Positions 25,035 through 32,066 of a stretch of DNA of 64,000 nucleotides are shown here, in pieces. Both the position numbers and the translations under genes were made by a program. This stretch comes from Candidatus Aminicenantota bacterium (GTDB lineage Bacteria; Acidobacteriota; Aminicenantia; UBA2199), in NCBI GenBank assembly GCA_026393835.1, contig JAPKZK010000087.1:1-64000 (forward strand), in the 5' to 3' direction. The notes beneath the pieces were generated by a model. It ran no database searches. It saw only the letters and a program-made list of their open reading frames with translations, and was not told the origin of the DNA. Within the stretch, counting starts at the first letter, position 1. Every line of letters starts with the position of its first letter.

Positions 25035-25306
25035 GCTATATAATCAAAAGAACAGATACATTCGTAAAAACTGCTCAGAAATTTCTTAAAAAACATCCTC
25101 AACTAATTGACAGGTTCAAAAAGGTTGTAGAAAAACTGGAAGAAAGCCCATTTGACCCTGACTTAAATACTCATAAGCTTAAAGGTAATTTGAAGGATAA
25201 ATATGGTGTTAGCCTGAGTTATAAATACAGGATCACAATCACTATCCAGGTAAGTGAGAAAAAAGTTACACTCTGGGATATCGGCTCCCATGATGAGGTC
25301 TATTAA
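25031..25306 (+). CDS. RelE/YafQ-type mRNA interferase toxin
   Basis: A 91-residue basic protein with the RelE fold pattern: KRTDTFVKTAQKFLKK, HKLKGNLKDKYGVSLSYKYRI, and the C-terminal VTLWDIGSHDEVY strand containing the conserved GSHDEVY, typical of YafQ/YoeB-like members. Translation probably starts at the TTG at 25031, which shares TTGA with the antitoxin stop and has AAGGAAA upstream. Toxins of this group cut mRNA on the ribosome. Confidence 0.82.
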   Translation: MSYIIKRTDTFVKTAQKFLKKHPQLIDRFKKVVEKLEESPFDPDLNTHKLKGNLKDKYGVSLSYKYRITITIQVSEKKVTLWDIGSHDEVY

Positions 25307-25311
25307 ATAAG

Positions 25312-25407
25312 GAAGGCGAAGCGGCTCAAAAGTCCTTGCTTGAAAAACTGGGGCCCGATAATCCCTTAACCAAAATTGTGAAAGGGAATTTGGAATCGGT
25401 GAGCTAA
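25312..25407 (+). pseudogene. Remnant of a TPR-protein 3' end, copy 1
   Basis: In frame up to a TAA at 25405, this segment reads AAQKSLLEKLGPDNPLTKIV then KGNLESVS, nearly the same as the last residues of the TIR-NB-ARC-TPR protein. It starts five bases after the RelE toxin gene. It has no start codon or ribosome-binding site of its own. It is either the relic of a second TPR gene or a tail duplicated when the toxin-antitoxin pair arrived. Confidence 0.75.
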
Positions 25408-25545
<138 letters not shown>

Positions 25546-25564
25546 TCTCTTCCTCGCTTCCTTT

Positions 25565-25828
25565 TTATAAGGATGAATGCTTCTGGGTGAGCTTATCAAC
25601 GAGGTTTGTCGCTAAATCTTCATGGGTCGGATTTTTTACCACCTGGCGGTATGAAAAATCTTCCATATTCGCTTGTTTTTTAGCATGCTCAATAGTCATG
25701 CTCACCAGGTTACCATCGCTGTCAAGCTCGATCAACGTGTTCTCATTTATATCTCTTGTTTCAACTATTTCCTTCTCTATAAAATTCACAAGAAGCGTAT
25801 CGCTATCTTGAAAATATTTGATTTCCAT
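25565..25828 (-). CDS. DUF2283-family antitoxin
   Basis: An 87-residue protein with the DUF2283 pattern: YFQDSDTLLVNFIEKEIVET, then INENTLIELDSDGNLVSMTI, a beta-rich fold seen in antitoxins paired with DUF4258 toxins. An acidic helical tail follows. Its start overlaps the toxin stop by one base, so the order on the minus strand is toxin first, antitoxin second, as is usual for this pair. Confidence 0.82.
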   Translation of the reverse strand: MEIKYFQDSDTLLVNFIEKEIVETRDINENTLIELDSDGNLVSMTIEHAKKQANMEDFSYRQVVKNPTHEDLATNLVDKLTQKHSSL

Positions 25829-26070
25829 TAGTCCTCCTCTTTGAAAGAGCGATCAAAGAAAGCATTATGGATCGTCTCTCCATCTTCCAATATGACAACT
25901 CGCAGATACCTATTATCTGCTTCCGGGATTTTGGCCCATCTTCTGATTCGGCCGTCAGATTGAATTACTTCCTTAAGCGGGTTGTCAAATACAAATTGAA
26001 TCCATTCCAATTTAATATCCATCCTGTCGCTGCGCAACCTGGTATATAGAAAATACTGCGTATATTTCAT
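25828..26070 (-). CDS. DUF4258-family toxin
   Basis: An 80-residue protein. FLYTRLRSDRMDIKLEWIQFVF, IRRWAKIPEADNRYLRVVILEDGETIHNAFFDRSF is the DUF4258 pattern, a small RelE-like fold with conserved Arg and a C-terminal D-R pair. The catalytic role is not known for most members. Together with the downstream DUF2283 gene it forms a complete type II pair, oriented opposite to the neighbouring modules. Confidence 0.75.
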   Translation of the reverse strand: MKYTQYFLYTRLRSDRMDIKLEWIQFVFDNPLKEVIQSDGRIRRWAKIPEADNRYLRVVILEDGETIHNAFFDRSFKEED

Positions 26071-26212
26071 GCCTATCTTACCTTATTACAGTTCCACTTT
26101 GGCGCTTAACTCATTCTTCTTAACATTTTTTACTCCGGTTTTAGTTATAATACAAGTCAATAAATATTTCAAGTGTCTGCCCTAATAAAATTTCTTTTTC
26201 CCAGGCAGCCCA

Positions 26213-26293
26213 GCGCAGGCGGTACTTGAAAAACTGGTGCCCGATCATCCCAAAACCAAAATAGCGAAAGGGAATTTGGACTCGTTGAGCTAA
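26213..26293 (+). pseudogene. Remnant of a TPR-protein 3' end, copy 2
   Basis: Reads in frame AQAVLEKLVPDHPKTKIAKG then NLDSLS and a TAA at 26291-26293. It corresponds to the end of the TIR-NB-ARC-TPR protein and to the remnant at 25312-25407, but has diverged. It follows the DUF2283/DUF4258 pair, so each toxin-antitoxin pair here is followed by such a tail. Confidence 0.7.
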
Positions 26294-26374
26294 AAAGGGG
26301 CCACGAATTAACAAGAATAAAAACGAGTTGCCCCAGCAATGCTCATTTTGGCCTGGAAATAAGAAATTTCAATT

Positions 26375-26470
26375 GGGGCAGACACGGGGGCCTGCCCCTA
26401 CCGAATTGAAAAATCATGATTAATCCAAATTTCGATTAATTTTTGTAGGGGCGAACCCCTGTGTTCGCCC
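26375..26470. repeat. Nested palindromic element, copy 2, reverse of the 4262-4357 copy
   Basis: Arms 26375-26401 and 26445-26470 are imperfect inverted repeats around cacggggg / cccctgtg. The loop matches the reverse complement of the copy-1 loop (4288-4330) at all but a few positions. A ccagcaatgctcattttgg word at 26332 corresponds to the outer arm of copy 1. Confidence 0.75.
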
Positions 26471-26559
26471 GCTTCTGTCATTTTTTCCTCTTTTCCTCGC
26501 TTCCTCGCGTCCGCCGCGCTTCCTATTATTGATATGAAACGGAACCGGCCAAATACCAC

Positions 26560-27000
26560 CATACCTAACAGGAAAATGTGCTCATATGGAAGAAAAATGT
26601 CCTCGAAGGATGGGGAAATACTCCAATAGCGTGGGGAAATACCACGATGTACCGGGGAATTGTATCGATATCTCAGGAAAATGCCTTAATGTAATTGGGG
26701 AAATATTATGATGTACCAGGAAAATACGATAATATTCCAGGAAAATGCTTTGATGTCATGGGGAAATGCTTATGAATCTCAGGGAAATGTTATTCGGTTG
26801 TAGGGAAATGCTATCGGTGACTGATAATTTATCGCATTTCTCCACATTAATATTATAATTCCCCGGTCATCCATTTTATTTCTCCACTATATAATGATGA
26901 ATCCCCTGTGCAATTTTATATTTCATCGATAAAGGCTGATAAAGGTCCATTTCATTTTTATATTTATCCAGTACAAAATAATATTTCCACTTTACTTTTT
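26560..27000. repeat. Degenerate 21-bp repeat array with central change of polarity
   Basis: About a dozen units of 21 bp (one of 22) from about 26570 to 26820 each begin with a ggggaaat- or aggaaaat-like core. From about 26830 to 26999 the same period continues but the core appears as its complement (atttctcc, aattcccc). The whole block is therefore a very long imperfect inverted arrangement of phased repeats. It fills the spacer before the gene at 27051; no coding frame was judged real. Confidence 0.75.
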
Positions 27001-27050
27001 GACAAATCCCAGGTATAATAGAGAATCGGAACAATGATTAAGGAGAAAAT

Positions 27051-27701
27051 ATGAAATTTTTAAAGCTTAAATTGGACCAGAAAGTAGGCGTCAGCGAAAT
27101 AGCCATAGAAAACTGCCGGCGCAGCGCCCCCATCATGTCGGGGATTGCTATCTATAAATATGATGAAAACCGCCTCACAAAGGGAGATGAAATCATAACA
27201 CGCATTAAAACGCTTACACTCCAATGGAATGCGGCCCAATCGCAAAAATTGCAGGCCACCCTGGAATTAAAAAACACGGCCCGGGATTTCAAGGCTGTTT
27301 ATTATAAAACCCGGCGCATCGCCTATCTCCTTTTTAAAAACCAGGAACCCCAACGCCGGGCGCTGGCCCTGGGCGGACGGAAGAAACAGAAATTAATCCA
27401 ATGGCTGGAAGAAGCGAGTCAATTTTATACCAATGCCCTGGCCGACCCGGAAGCACGCCGGCAATTTCCCGGGTTCGGCATCACGGCGAAAAGCTTGAAT
27501 GATGAAAAAAACCTGCTGTCCAAAGTGGAAAAAGCCATGGCAAACCAGGAAAAAAAAGCCGCCGAAGCCATGGAAATAACTCGCCTGAGAAAACTGGCAA
27601 TCAAAGAACTGGATCAATTTATGTCTGAACTTTTTACCATCCTGCGCCTGGCCATGGGAAAATCCCAATTGCTGGAAGCCGTAGGCATCGTGGTGAAATA
27701 A
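27051..27701 (+). CDS. Unknown helical protein, 216 residues
   Basis: I do not recognise a family. The protein is predominantly helical and charged, with heptad-like spacing in TLQWNAAQSQKLQATLELK and KVEKAMANQEKKAAEAMEI. There are no membrane segments and no cysteines except one near the N-terminus. The start has AAGGAG seven bases upstream. Its final 22 codons are partly repeated at 28721-28789 and more weakly at 30771-30800, which makes it the anchor of a tail-duplication series like that of the TIR gene. Confidence 0.7.
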   Translation: MKFLKLKLDQKVGVSEIAIENCRRSAPIMSGIAIYKYDENRLTKGDEIITRIKTLTLQWNAAQSQKLQATLELKNTARDFKAVYYKTRRIAYLLFKNQEPQRRALALGGRKKQKLIQWLEEASQFYTNALADPEARRQFPGFGITAKSLNDEKNLLSKVEKAMANQEKKAAEAMEITRLRKLAIKELDQFMSELFTILRLAMGKSQLLEAVGIVVK

Positions 27702-27789
27702 AAGATGGCCACAAAGGCACGCAAGTGCGAAGGCACAAAGGTGTGAAAACGCACCAAGGGTTTTATAATAAAAATATCCTTGAAACCGC

Positions 27790-27818
27790 TTGATAAAACA
27801 TTTTCTACATATTATAAT
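27790..27818 (+). promoter_or_regulatory. Promoter of the MntA/HepT pair, likely leaderless
   Basis: TTGATA (27790-27795), 17-base spacer, TATAAT (27813-27818). The ATG at 27825 is six bases downstream and has no ribosome-binding site. Confidence 0.6.
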
Positions 27819-27824
27819 TAAAGC

Positions 27825-28244
27825 ATGTTAAAAGATTCCATAATGCCGGCAAAACTTAAAAATTACTTTGCAAATAGGAACGACATTGCTTTCGCTTTCC
27901 TGTACGGCTCCTATGCCAGGGGAACCCAACATAAAAACTCAGACGTGGATATCGCGGTCTATTTTTACCCGGAAGTAAGATACCCCGTCCAATATGAAGA
28001 AGAAGTTTACTACGACGGCGAAGATGAAATATGGGCCGATCTGGACCGGCTGCTGGGCAAAGAGGTGGAGTTATTGGTGCTGAACCGGGCGGCCGCGGTT
28101 ATATGCGCTAGCGCAACCAGGGGAATCCAATTGGCCATGAAAGATTGGAACCTGTACTTTGATTTTATAGAGGCGGTCTCACGCGACGCCGAAGATTTAA
28201 TGCAAATGAGAATAGATAATTTCCTCCAGAGGAACTGCGCATGA
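27825..28244 (+). CDS. mntA: MntA-type minimal nucleotidyltransferase antitoxin
   Basis: A 139-residue protein with the pol-beta nucleotidyltransferase signature FLYGSYARGTQHKNSDVDIAV (GSx10-12DxD), giving metal-binding Asp residues and the GS nucleotide loop. In the characterised MntA/HepT systems the antitoxin AMPylates a tyrosine of the HEPN toxin and so silences it. The HepT gene follows with a four-base overlap. The protein also resembles other MNT antitoxins not tested biochemically. Confidence 0.85.
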   Translation: MLKDSIMPAKLKNYFANRNDIAFAFLYGSYARGTQHKNSDVDIAVYFYPEVRYPVQYEEEVYYDGEDEIWADLDRLLGKEVELLVLNRAAAVICASATRGIQLAMKDWNLYFDFIEAVSRDAEDLMQMRIDNFLQRNCA

Positions 28245-28690
28245 ACATCAAAGCAGAATTTGCGGATCGGCTGGTAAAACATATAAGTTTTCTTGAAGAA
28301 GAACTCAAGGATCATACTCAATTTGAAAAATTCACCCGCGACGACTATCTGAAAGACAGGGATAAAAGACGAAATATTGAACGCTGGATTGAAAATATTA
28401 TAAATTCAACAGTGGATATCTCCCGGGTAATTCTCAGTATCGAAGAAAAACCCATCCCGGATACTTACAGGGAGATAGTATCGATGATTTCCACCGTTGA
28501 AGGCTTAGAGGGATTGGATGCGGATAAATTGGCGAAATGGGTAAAGTTCAGGAATATTATTGCCCATGAATACCTGGATATAAAATGGAATTCCATAAGC
28601 AAATTCATCGCTGAGGTTGACGCCCTCTACAGCGATTTTACAGTAATTATAAAAGAATACGGCAAACACAAGCTATCGAAAAAACCATAA
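28241..28690 (+). CDS. hepT: HepT-like HEPN ribonuclease toxin (DUF86)
   Basis: A 149-residue all-helical HEPN protein. The active-site motif R-x4-H-x-Y is present in FRNIIAHEYLDIKW near residue 110; the tyrosine is the residue AMPylated by MntA in known pairs. HEPN toxins cleave RNA and several MNT/HEPN pairs act in phage defence. The segment encoding its last residues plus the following spacer is copied at 30720-30799. Confidence 0.87.
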   Translation: MNIKAEFADRLVKHISFLEEELKDHTQFEKFTRDDYLKDRDKRRNIERWIENIINSTVDISRVILSIEEKPIPDTYREIVSMISTVEGLEGLDADKLAKWVKFRNIIAHEYLDIKWNSISKFIAEVDALYSDFTVIIKEYGKHKLSKKP

Positions 28691-28789
28691 GTGAGGAGAC
28701 CCGTAAGGGAGGTCAATTCTCACCCTATCCTGCGCCTGGCCATGGGAAAATCCCAATTGCCGGAAGCCGTGGGCATCGTGGTGAAATAA
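28674..28789 (+). pseudogene. Direct repeat (left copy) containing a duplicated tail of the 27051 gene
   Basis: From the HepT end (28674) through gtgaggagacccgtaaggga the sequence runs into a copy of the 216-residue protein's last codons: LRLAMGKSQLPEAVGIVVK then TAA at 28787-28789. The first 77 bases are repeated at 30720-30799, so the CopG/MazF-AAA segment is bracketed by direct repeats of about 78 bp. Confidence 0.75.
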
Positions 28790-28802
28790 AAAGACTTTCA
28801 GC

Positions 28803-28841
28803 TTGACATTTCACAAGAATGGTATATACTATCAGTATATA
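28803..28841 (+). promoter_or_regulatory. Promoter and palindromic operator of the CopG/MazF pair
   Basis: TTGACA (28803-28808), 16-base spacer, TATACT (28825-28830). A perfect 8-bp inverted repeat (TATATACT/AGTATATA, centred on ATC, 28823-28841) covers the -10 box. It is well placed for autorepression by the ribbon-helix-helix antitoxin. Confidence 0.6.
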
Positions 28842-28864
28842 TCTTTTGTATACCAGGAGGAAAT

Positions 28865-29104
28865 ATGTCGAAGGTTTTGTCTTTGAAACTCAGGGATGAT
28901 GTTTTCCAGGAAATTGAAACCATTATCCAGAAATTAAAAATACCCAGGAATACATATATAAATGAAGCTCTTTCTTTTTACAATCGCCAGAATCGGAAAA
29001 AGATCCTGCAAAAACAATTAGCCAGGGAGTCGATGTTGGTGCAAAATAATTCGCTGGAAGTCCTGGCGGAATTTGAAAAACTGGACGATTGGAGTATGGA
29101 ATGA
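28865..29104 (+). CDS. CopG-type ribbon-helix-helix antitoxin
   Basis: A 79-residue protein. The N-terminal SKVLSLKLRDDVFQEIETI and IPRNTYINEALSFYN give the beta-strand, helix, helix order of CopG/Arc DNA-binding domains. The acidic C-terminus (VLAEFEKLDDWSME) is the likely toxin-binding tail. AGGAGG precedes the ATG. The palindrome at 28823-28841 is the probable operator. The stop overlaps the mazF start by four bases. Confidence 0.82.
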   Translation: MSKVLSLKLRDDVFQEIETIIQKLKIPRNTYINEALSFYNRQNRKKILQKQLARESMLVQNNSLEVLAEFEKLDDWSME

Positions 29105-29442
29105 AGATTGAAAAGTTCCATATCTACCTGGCCGATTTAAACCCGCAATTTGGTACTGAACCTGGAAAAATCAGGCCTGTGATCGTTATTCAAACGGACA
29201 TGTTGAATCAAGTTCATCCCAGCACGATCGTTTTACCGGTTACAACAAAAGTTATTAAGGAAGCTTCGATTTTAAGGGTACATATTGAAAAGGAGGAATC
29301 GAATTTGAAGGAGGATTCCGATATTCTCATCGATCAGGTGAGGGCTATCGATAAGCGAAGATTTATCAAGCATATTGGTGAACTAAGCGAAGAGCATAAG
29401 CAGCAGATTATTGAAAATTTAAAAATAATTATCTTAGAATAA
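29101..29442 (+). CDS. MazF/PemK-family endoribonuclease toxin
   Basis: A protein of 113 residues from the ATG at 29101, chosen because GGAG lies just upstream; the TTG at 29089 is less likely. The MazF pattern is clear: IYLADLNPQFGTEPGKIRPVIVIQ (with the conserved Arg-Pro), STIVLPVTTK, SDILIDQVRAIDKRRF and a C-terminal helix. MazF toxins cut mRNA at short sequences. It forms an operon with the CopG-type antitoxin; the AAA ATPase gene follows after 20 bases and may be co-transcribed. Confidence 0.88.
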   Translation: MKIEKFHIYLADLNPQFGTEPGKIRPVIVIQTDMLNQVHPSTIVLPVTTKVIKEASILRVHIEKEESNLKEDSDILIDQVRAIDKRRFIKHIGELSEEHKQQIIENLKIIILE

Positions 29443-29462
29443 TTTGAGGAATGGAGTAAAGC

Positions 29463-30587
29463 ATGGCGCACAGTCTTGACAAAATAACGATAAAAGGTTT
29501 CAAATCGATTCGGTCACTTGAGAATTTTGAGTTGAAACCGTTAAACGTCCTTATCGGCGGGAATGGATCCGGGAAAAGCAATTTCATCGACTTTTTCCGC
29601 TTATTAAGGGCCATGATGCAATTACCCCTGCCCAACCTTGAAAGCACTAACCTGCATACTTTTATACTAATAGGCGGGGGAAGTGATGATTTCATTTTCA
29701 ATGGCCCGAAAGAAACTGAGAAAATCGAAGCGGAAATGTTTTTCGGTGATAATGGATACCGGTTTAAGCTCACCCCAACAACTGAAGAAACGTTTCTCAT
29801 TATCGACGAAGAAAGATACTACAAAGAAAGTACATGGGGTTGGTGGTGTATGGGAAGTGGAAACCAAACTCCTGCACTGCTTAAAGAAAAAAACAAACTT
29901 GGGATTTCAGGTGGCGAGAGTGTGGCGTCGTATATTTATGAATCGATCGCGTCATGGAAAATTTACCATTTTCATGATACGAGTCCTTTGTCTCCAATGC
30001 GCCGTTCAGAAACATCCCATGATTATAAATACCTGCGGTTTAACGCCGCTAATATCGCCCCATACCTTCTCTACCTTTTGAATAATGATAAAAAAACCTA
30101 TCAACAGATCGTTGAAACGATTCGCCTCGCAGCGCCTTTCTTTGGCGATTTCATCTTGAAACCGGATACGAATGAAAAAGTCAGGCTCCTCTGGAAGCAA
30201 AAAGGGTCTGATTACCCATTAAAACCCCAGCATTTGTCCGATGGTTCACTTCGTTTTATATGCCTGGTAACCGCTTTGTTACAACCCTATTTGCCGTCTA
30301 CCATTATTATCGATGAACCGGAATTGGGTTTGCATCCTTATGCGATCTCAATCCTGGCCGAATTAATTAAAACCGCCTCTAAAAGGACACAACTGATCAT
30401 CTGTACCCAGTCGCCCGCGTTGGTCGATTATTTTGACCCGGAAGATATCATTGTCGTAAACCGCGAAAACGGGGCGTCAACTTTCCGGAGACTGGACCAA
30501 AAAGACCTTTCAACCTGGCTTCAAGATTACTCTCTCGGCGACCTCTGGCAAAAGAATATTATTTCCGGGGGCCCTGTTCATGAATAA
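29463..30587 (+). CDS. AAA_21 / OLD-like ATPase
   Basis: A 374-residue SMC/RecF-type ATPase. Walker A GGNGSGKSN is at about residue 32, the signature-like LSDGSLRFICLVTALL near 260, Walker B TIIIDEPELGLHP near 280, and the D-loop and switch LIICTQSPALVDYF. The start is preceded by GGAG. ATPases of this kind pair with TOPRIM or other nuclease subunits in phage-defence modules. A TOPRIM-like gene overlaps its 3' end but is truncated, so the pair is probably no longer intact. Confidence 0.85.
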   Translation: MAHSLDKITIKGFKSIRSLENFELKPLNVLIGGNGSGKSNFIDFFRLLRAMMQLPLPNLESTNLHTFILIGGGSDDFIFNGPKETEKIEAEMFFGDNGYRFKLTPTTEETFLIIDEERYYKESTWGWWCMGSGNQTPALLKEKNKLGISGGESVASYIYESIASWKIYHFHDTSPLSPMRRSETSHDYKYLRFNAANIAPYLLYLLNNDKKTYQQIVETIRLAAPFFGDFILKPDTNEKVRLLWKQKGSDYPLKPQHLSDGSLRFICLVTALLQPYLPSTIIIDEPELGLHPYAISILAELIKTASKRTQLIICTQSPALVDYFDPEDIIVVNRENGASTFRRLDQKDLSTWLQDYSLGDLWQKNIISGGPVHE

Positions 30588-30702
30588 GATCGAAATCTAC
30601 ATCGTTGTGGAAGGTCAAACGGAACAAACTTTTGTCCGCGATGTTTTGCTATCGGTATACCAAACATACGGGCTAAATGTCGGCACTTCGACAATTGGCT
30701 GA
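30580..30702 (+). pseudogene. Truncated DUF4276/TOPRIM-like gene, partner of the AAA ATPase
   Basis: Starts at an ATG overlapping the ATPase stop and reads KIEIYIVVEGQTEQTFVRDV, the hallmark N-terminal strand of DUF4276 TOPRIM proteins (conserved Glu in VEGQTE). It stops after 40 codons, where DUF4276 proteins usually have about 200. The break lies some 20 bases before the right-hand direct repeat at 30720-30799, which suggests loss by recombination between repeats. Confidence 0.75.
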
Positions 30703-30719
30703 AGAGATTTGAAATACTG

Positions 30720-30800
30720 TTATCGAAAAAAACATAAGTGAGGAGACCCGGAAGGGAGCAGGTCAATTCTCACCCTATCTTGCGCCCAACCATGGGAATA
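30720..30800. repeat. Direct repeat (right copy) of the HepT end and downstream tail
   Basis: Matches 28674-28750 closely: tatcgaaaaaa-cataagtgagg, then gagacccggaaggga and tcaattctcaccctatc, continuing into a decayed copy of the 216-residue gene's tail. It brackets the CopG/MazF, AAA and truncated TOPRIM genes. Confidence 0.75.
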
Positions 30801-30805
30801 AGCTA

Positions 30806-31207
30806 TTACTGCCCTGAATCAGCTTGTACCGATCGCAATTGGTGTAAAAATGAAACAATTTCTCCCTGGACACGCAAAAAATCCTGCTTAAAATCCTGAT
30901 CCTCCCACCCTTGTTTTACCCGCTGCTCTGCAAGTGCTTCTGCCTCTTTTACCAGTTCCCTGGCGCCTACTCTTTTTCTTATCGTTTCGGAATCCATCCG
31001 GTGCAGCCATCTCCTGGAGAAGCCACATTCCAGTAATGTTTTTTCCAGTTCCAGGGGCGATTCTCCAGTAAGCTTTAAAGCATATTCTGTGTTTCCAAGA
31101 GAATAAAAATACCAGGCAATTAAATGAATCGTCAATGTCTCACCGTCTACCCCTTCAGGAAACTGAATGGGTACAGGAAATCTTACTGAAAGTTTCTGCA
31201 AAGGCAT
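30806..31207 (-). CDS. Unknown protein, possibly an antitoxin of UPF0175-like type
   Basis: A 133-residue protein from the ATG at 31207, selected because AGAGGTGA lies just upstream; an ATG at 31234 is also in frame. The N-terminus LSVRFPVPIQFPEGVDGETL resembles the strand leading into a helix-turn-helix, followed by YSLGNTEYALKLTGES and LELEKTLLECGF, similar in pattern to UPF0175 antitoxins. The C-terminal half is charged and helical. The relation is weak and no toxin is adjacent on this strand. Confidence 0.5.
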   Translation of the reverse strand: MPLQKLSVRFPVPIQFPEGVDGETLTIHLIAWYFYSLGNTEYALKLTGESPLELEKTLLECGFSRRWLHRMDSETIRKRVGARELVKEAEALAEQRVKQGWEDQDFKQDFLRVQGEIVSFLHQLRSVQADSGQ

Positions 31208-31377
31208 TTTGTCACCTCTTTTTAATAGTAACATAAAGTAATCAAAATATCAACCGTTGAGAAATCAAAGCAAGGAAATAGGCGCAAGGGGAAAATGTCA
31301 AATTATGGGTTGATAAATCAAATGAATGGGATTATAATTATGGCATGGTATTATTTACCTGGTAAAGGAGGCGTCAC

Positions 31378-31671
31378 GTGCAAACGGCCACTGAGTATTA
31401 TATTGGAAACGTTGCTGAAACACTGAATATTTCCAGGGATGAAATGATTCGAGAAAGTCTCAGGTTCTACCTGGAAAAAAAAATCAGGGAACTTAAAACA
31501 GAAATTTTCAAAATAAGAACAAAATACAGTGTCTCCTCAATTGAGGAATTCGAAGGAAAATACAAAACCGGTGAAATCGAGGAAAAGGATTCCTGGCAAG
31601 AATTTCAACAACTTGACCACCTGGAATTTAAAAAAGACGAACTGGAAAAAGCCCTGGGCGCCATAAAATAA
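31378..31671 (+). CDS. Putative antitoxin of the TumE pair
   Basis: A 97-residue, highly charged helical protein. Translation most likely starts at the GTG at 31378, which has AAAGGAGG five bases upstream. An N-terminal AETLNISRDEMIRESLRFYLEKK segment resembles a ribbon-helix-helix-type region. The stop overlaps the toxin start by one base, the usual order for such pairs. Confidence 0.65.
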   Translation: MQTATEYYIGNVAETLNISRDEMIRESLRFYLEKKIRELKTEIFKIRTKYSVSSIEEFEGKYKTGEIEEKDSWQEFQQLDHLEFKKDELEKALGAIK

Positions 31672-32036
31672 TGATCGATTTAGCTCAATTAAGGGATATC
31701 GCTGAAATTGAATTCTTTGATATCGTAAAAGACGTTATAATCCAGGATATTAATGAATTAAGAATCATCCTGATAGATGACAGCTTCATAGATGTGTGGT
31801 ATTCGTTGAAACTGAGGAACCGATTTAGTTATCACTGGGAGAGAAAACATATTGATGGCTCGATTTACAGGCATGACAATGCCCCTCATAAAAAGTGGGA
31901 AAATATAGAAACATTCCCCAAACATTTTCATGATGGGAATGAAGAGAATGTCGTCGACAGCCATTTGGATGAGAAACCGGAAAATGGGTTGAGATCATTT
32001 CTTAGCTTTACCAGGGGAAAAATCATTTACCATTAA
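31671..32036 (+). CDS. TumE-family (DUF6516) toxin
   Basis: A 121-residue protein with the TumE/DUF6516 pattern: LIDDSFIDVWYSLKLRNRFSYHWER, DGSIYRHDNAPHKKW and the FPKHFHDGNEENVVDS region with conserved His and Asp residues. This family is annotated as the toxin of a type II pair; its biochemical target is not widely established. It is the last toxin-antitoxin module of the island, followed 30 bases later by uvrA. Confidence 0.75.
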   Translation: MIDLAQLRDIAEIEFFDIVKDVIIQDINELRIILIDDSFIDVWYSLKLRNRFSYHWERKHIDGSIYRHDNAPHKKWENIETFPKHFHDGNEENVVDSHLDEKPENGLRSFLSFTRGKIIYH

Positions 32037-32066
32037 GGGCCCTATTTTGGGTTACACTTATACCCC

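Noticed and set aside
26560..27000. CRISPR array
   Set aside because: The units are contiguous, degenerate and of fixed 21-bp period, without a constant repeat or unique spacers, and no cas genes are present.
26999..27019. TTGACA...TATAAT promoter before the gene at 27051
   Set aside because: The two boxes are only nine bases apart, too close for a sigma-70 promoter; TATAAT may be used with a weaker -35 (TTTACT at 26991), which is uncertain.
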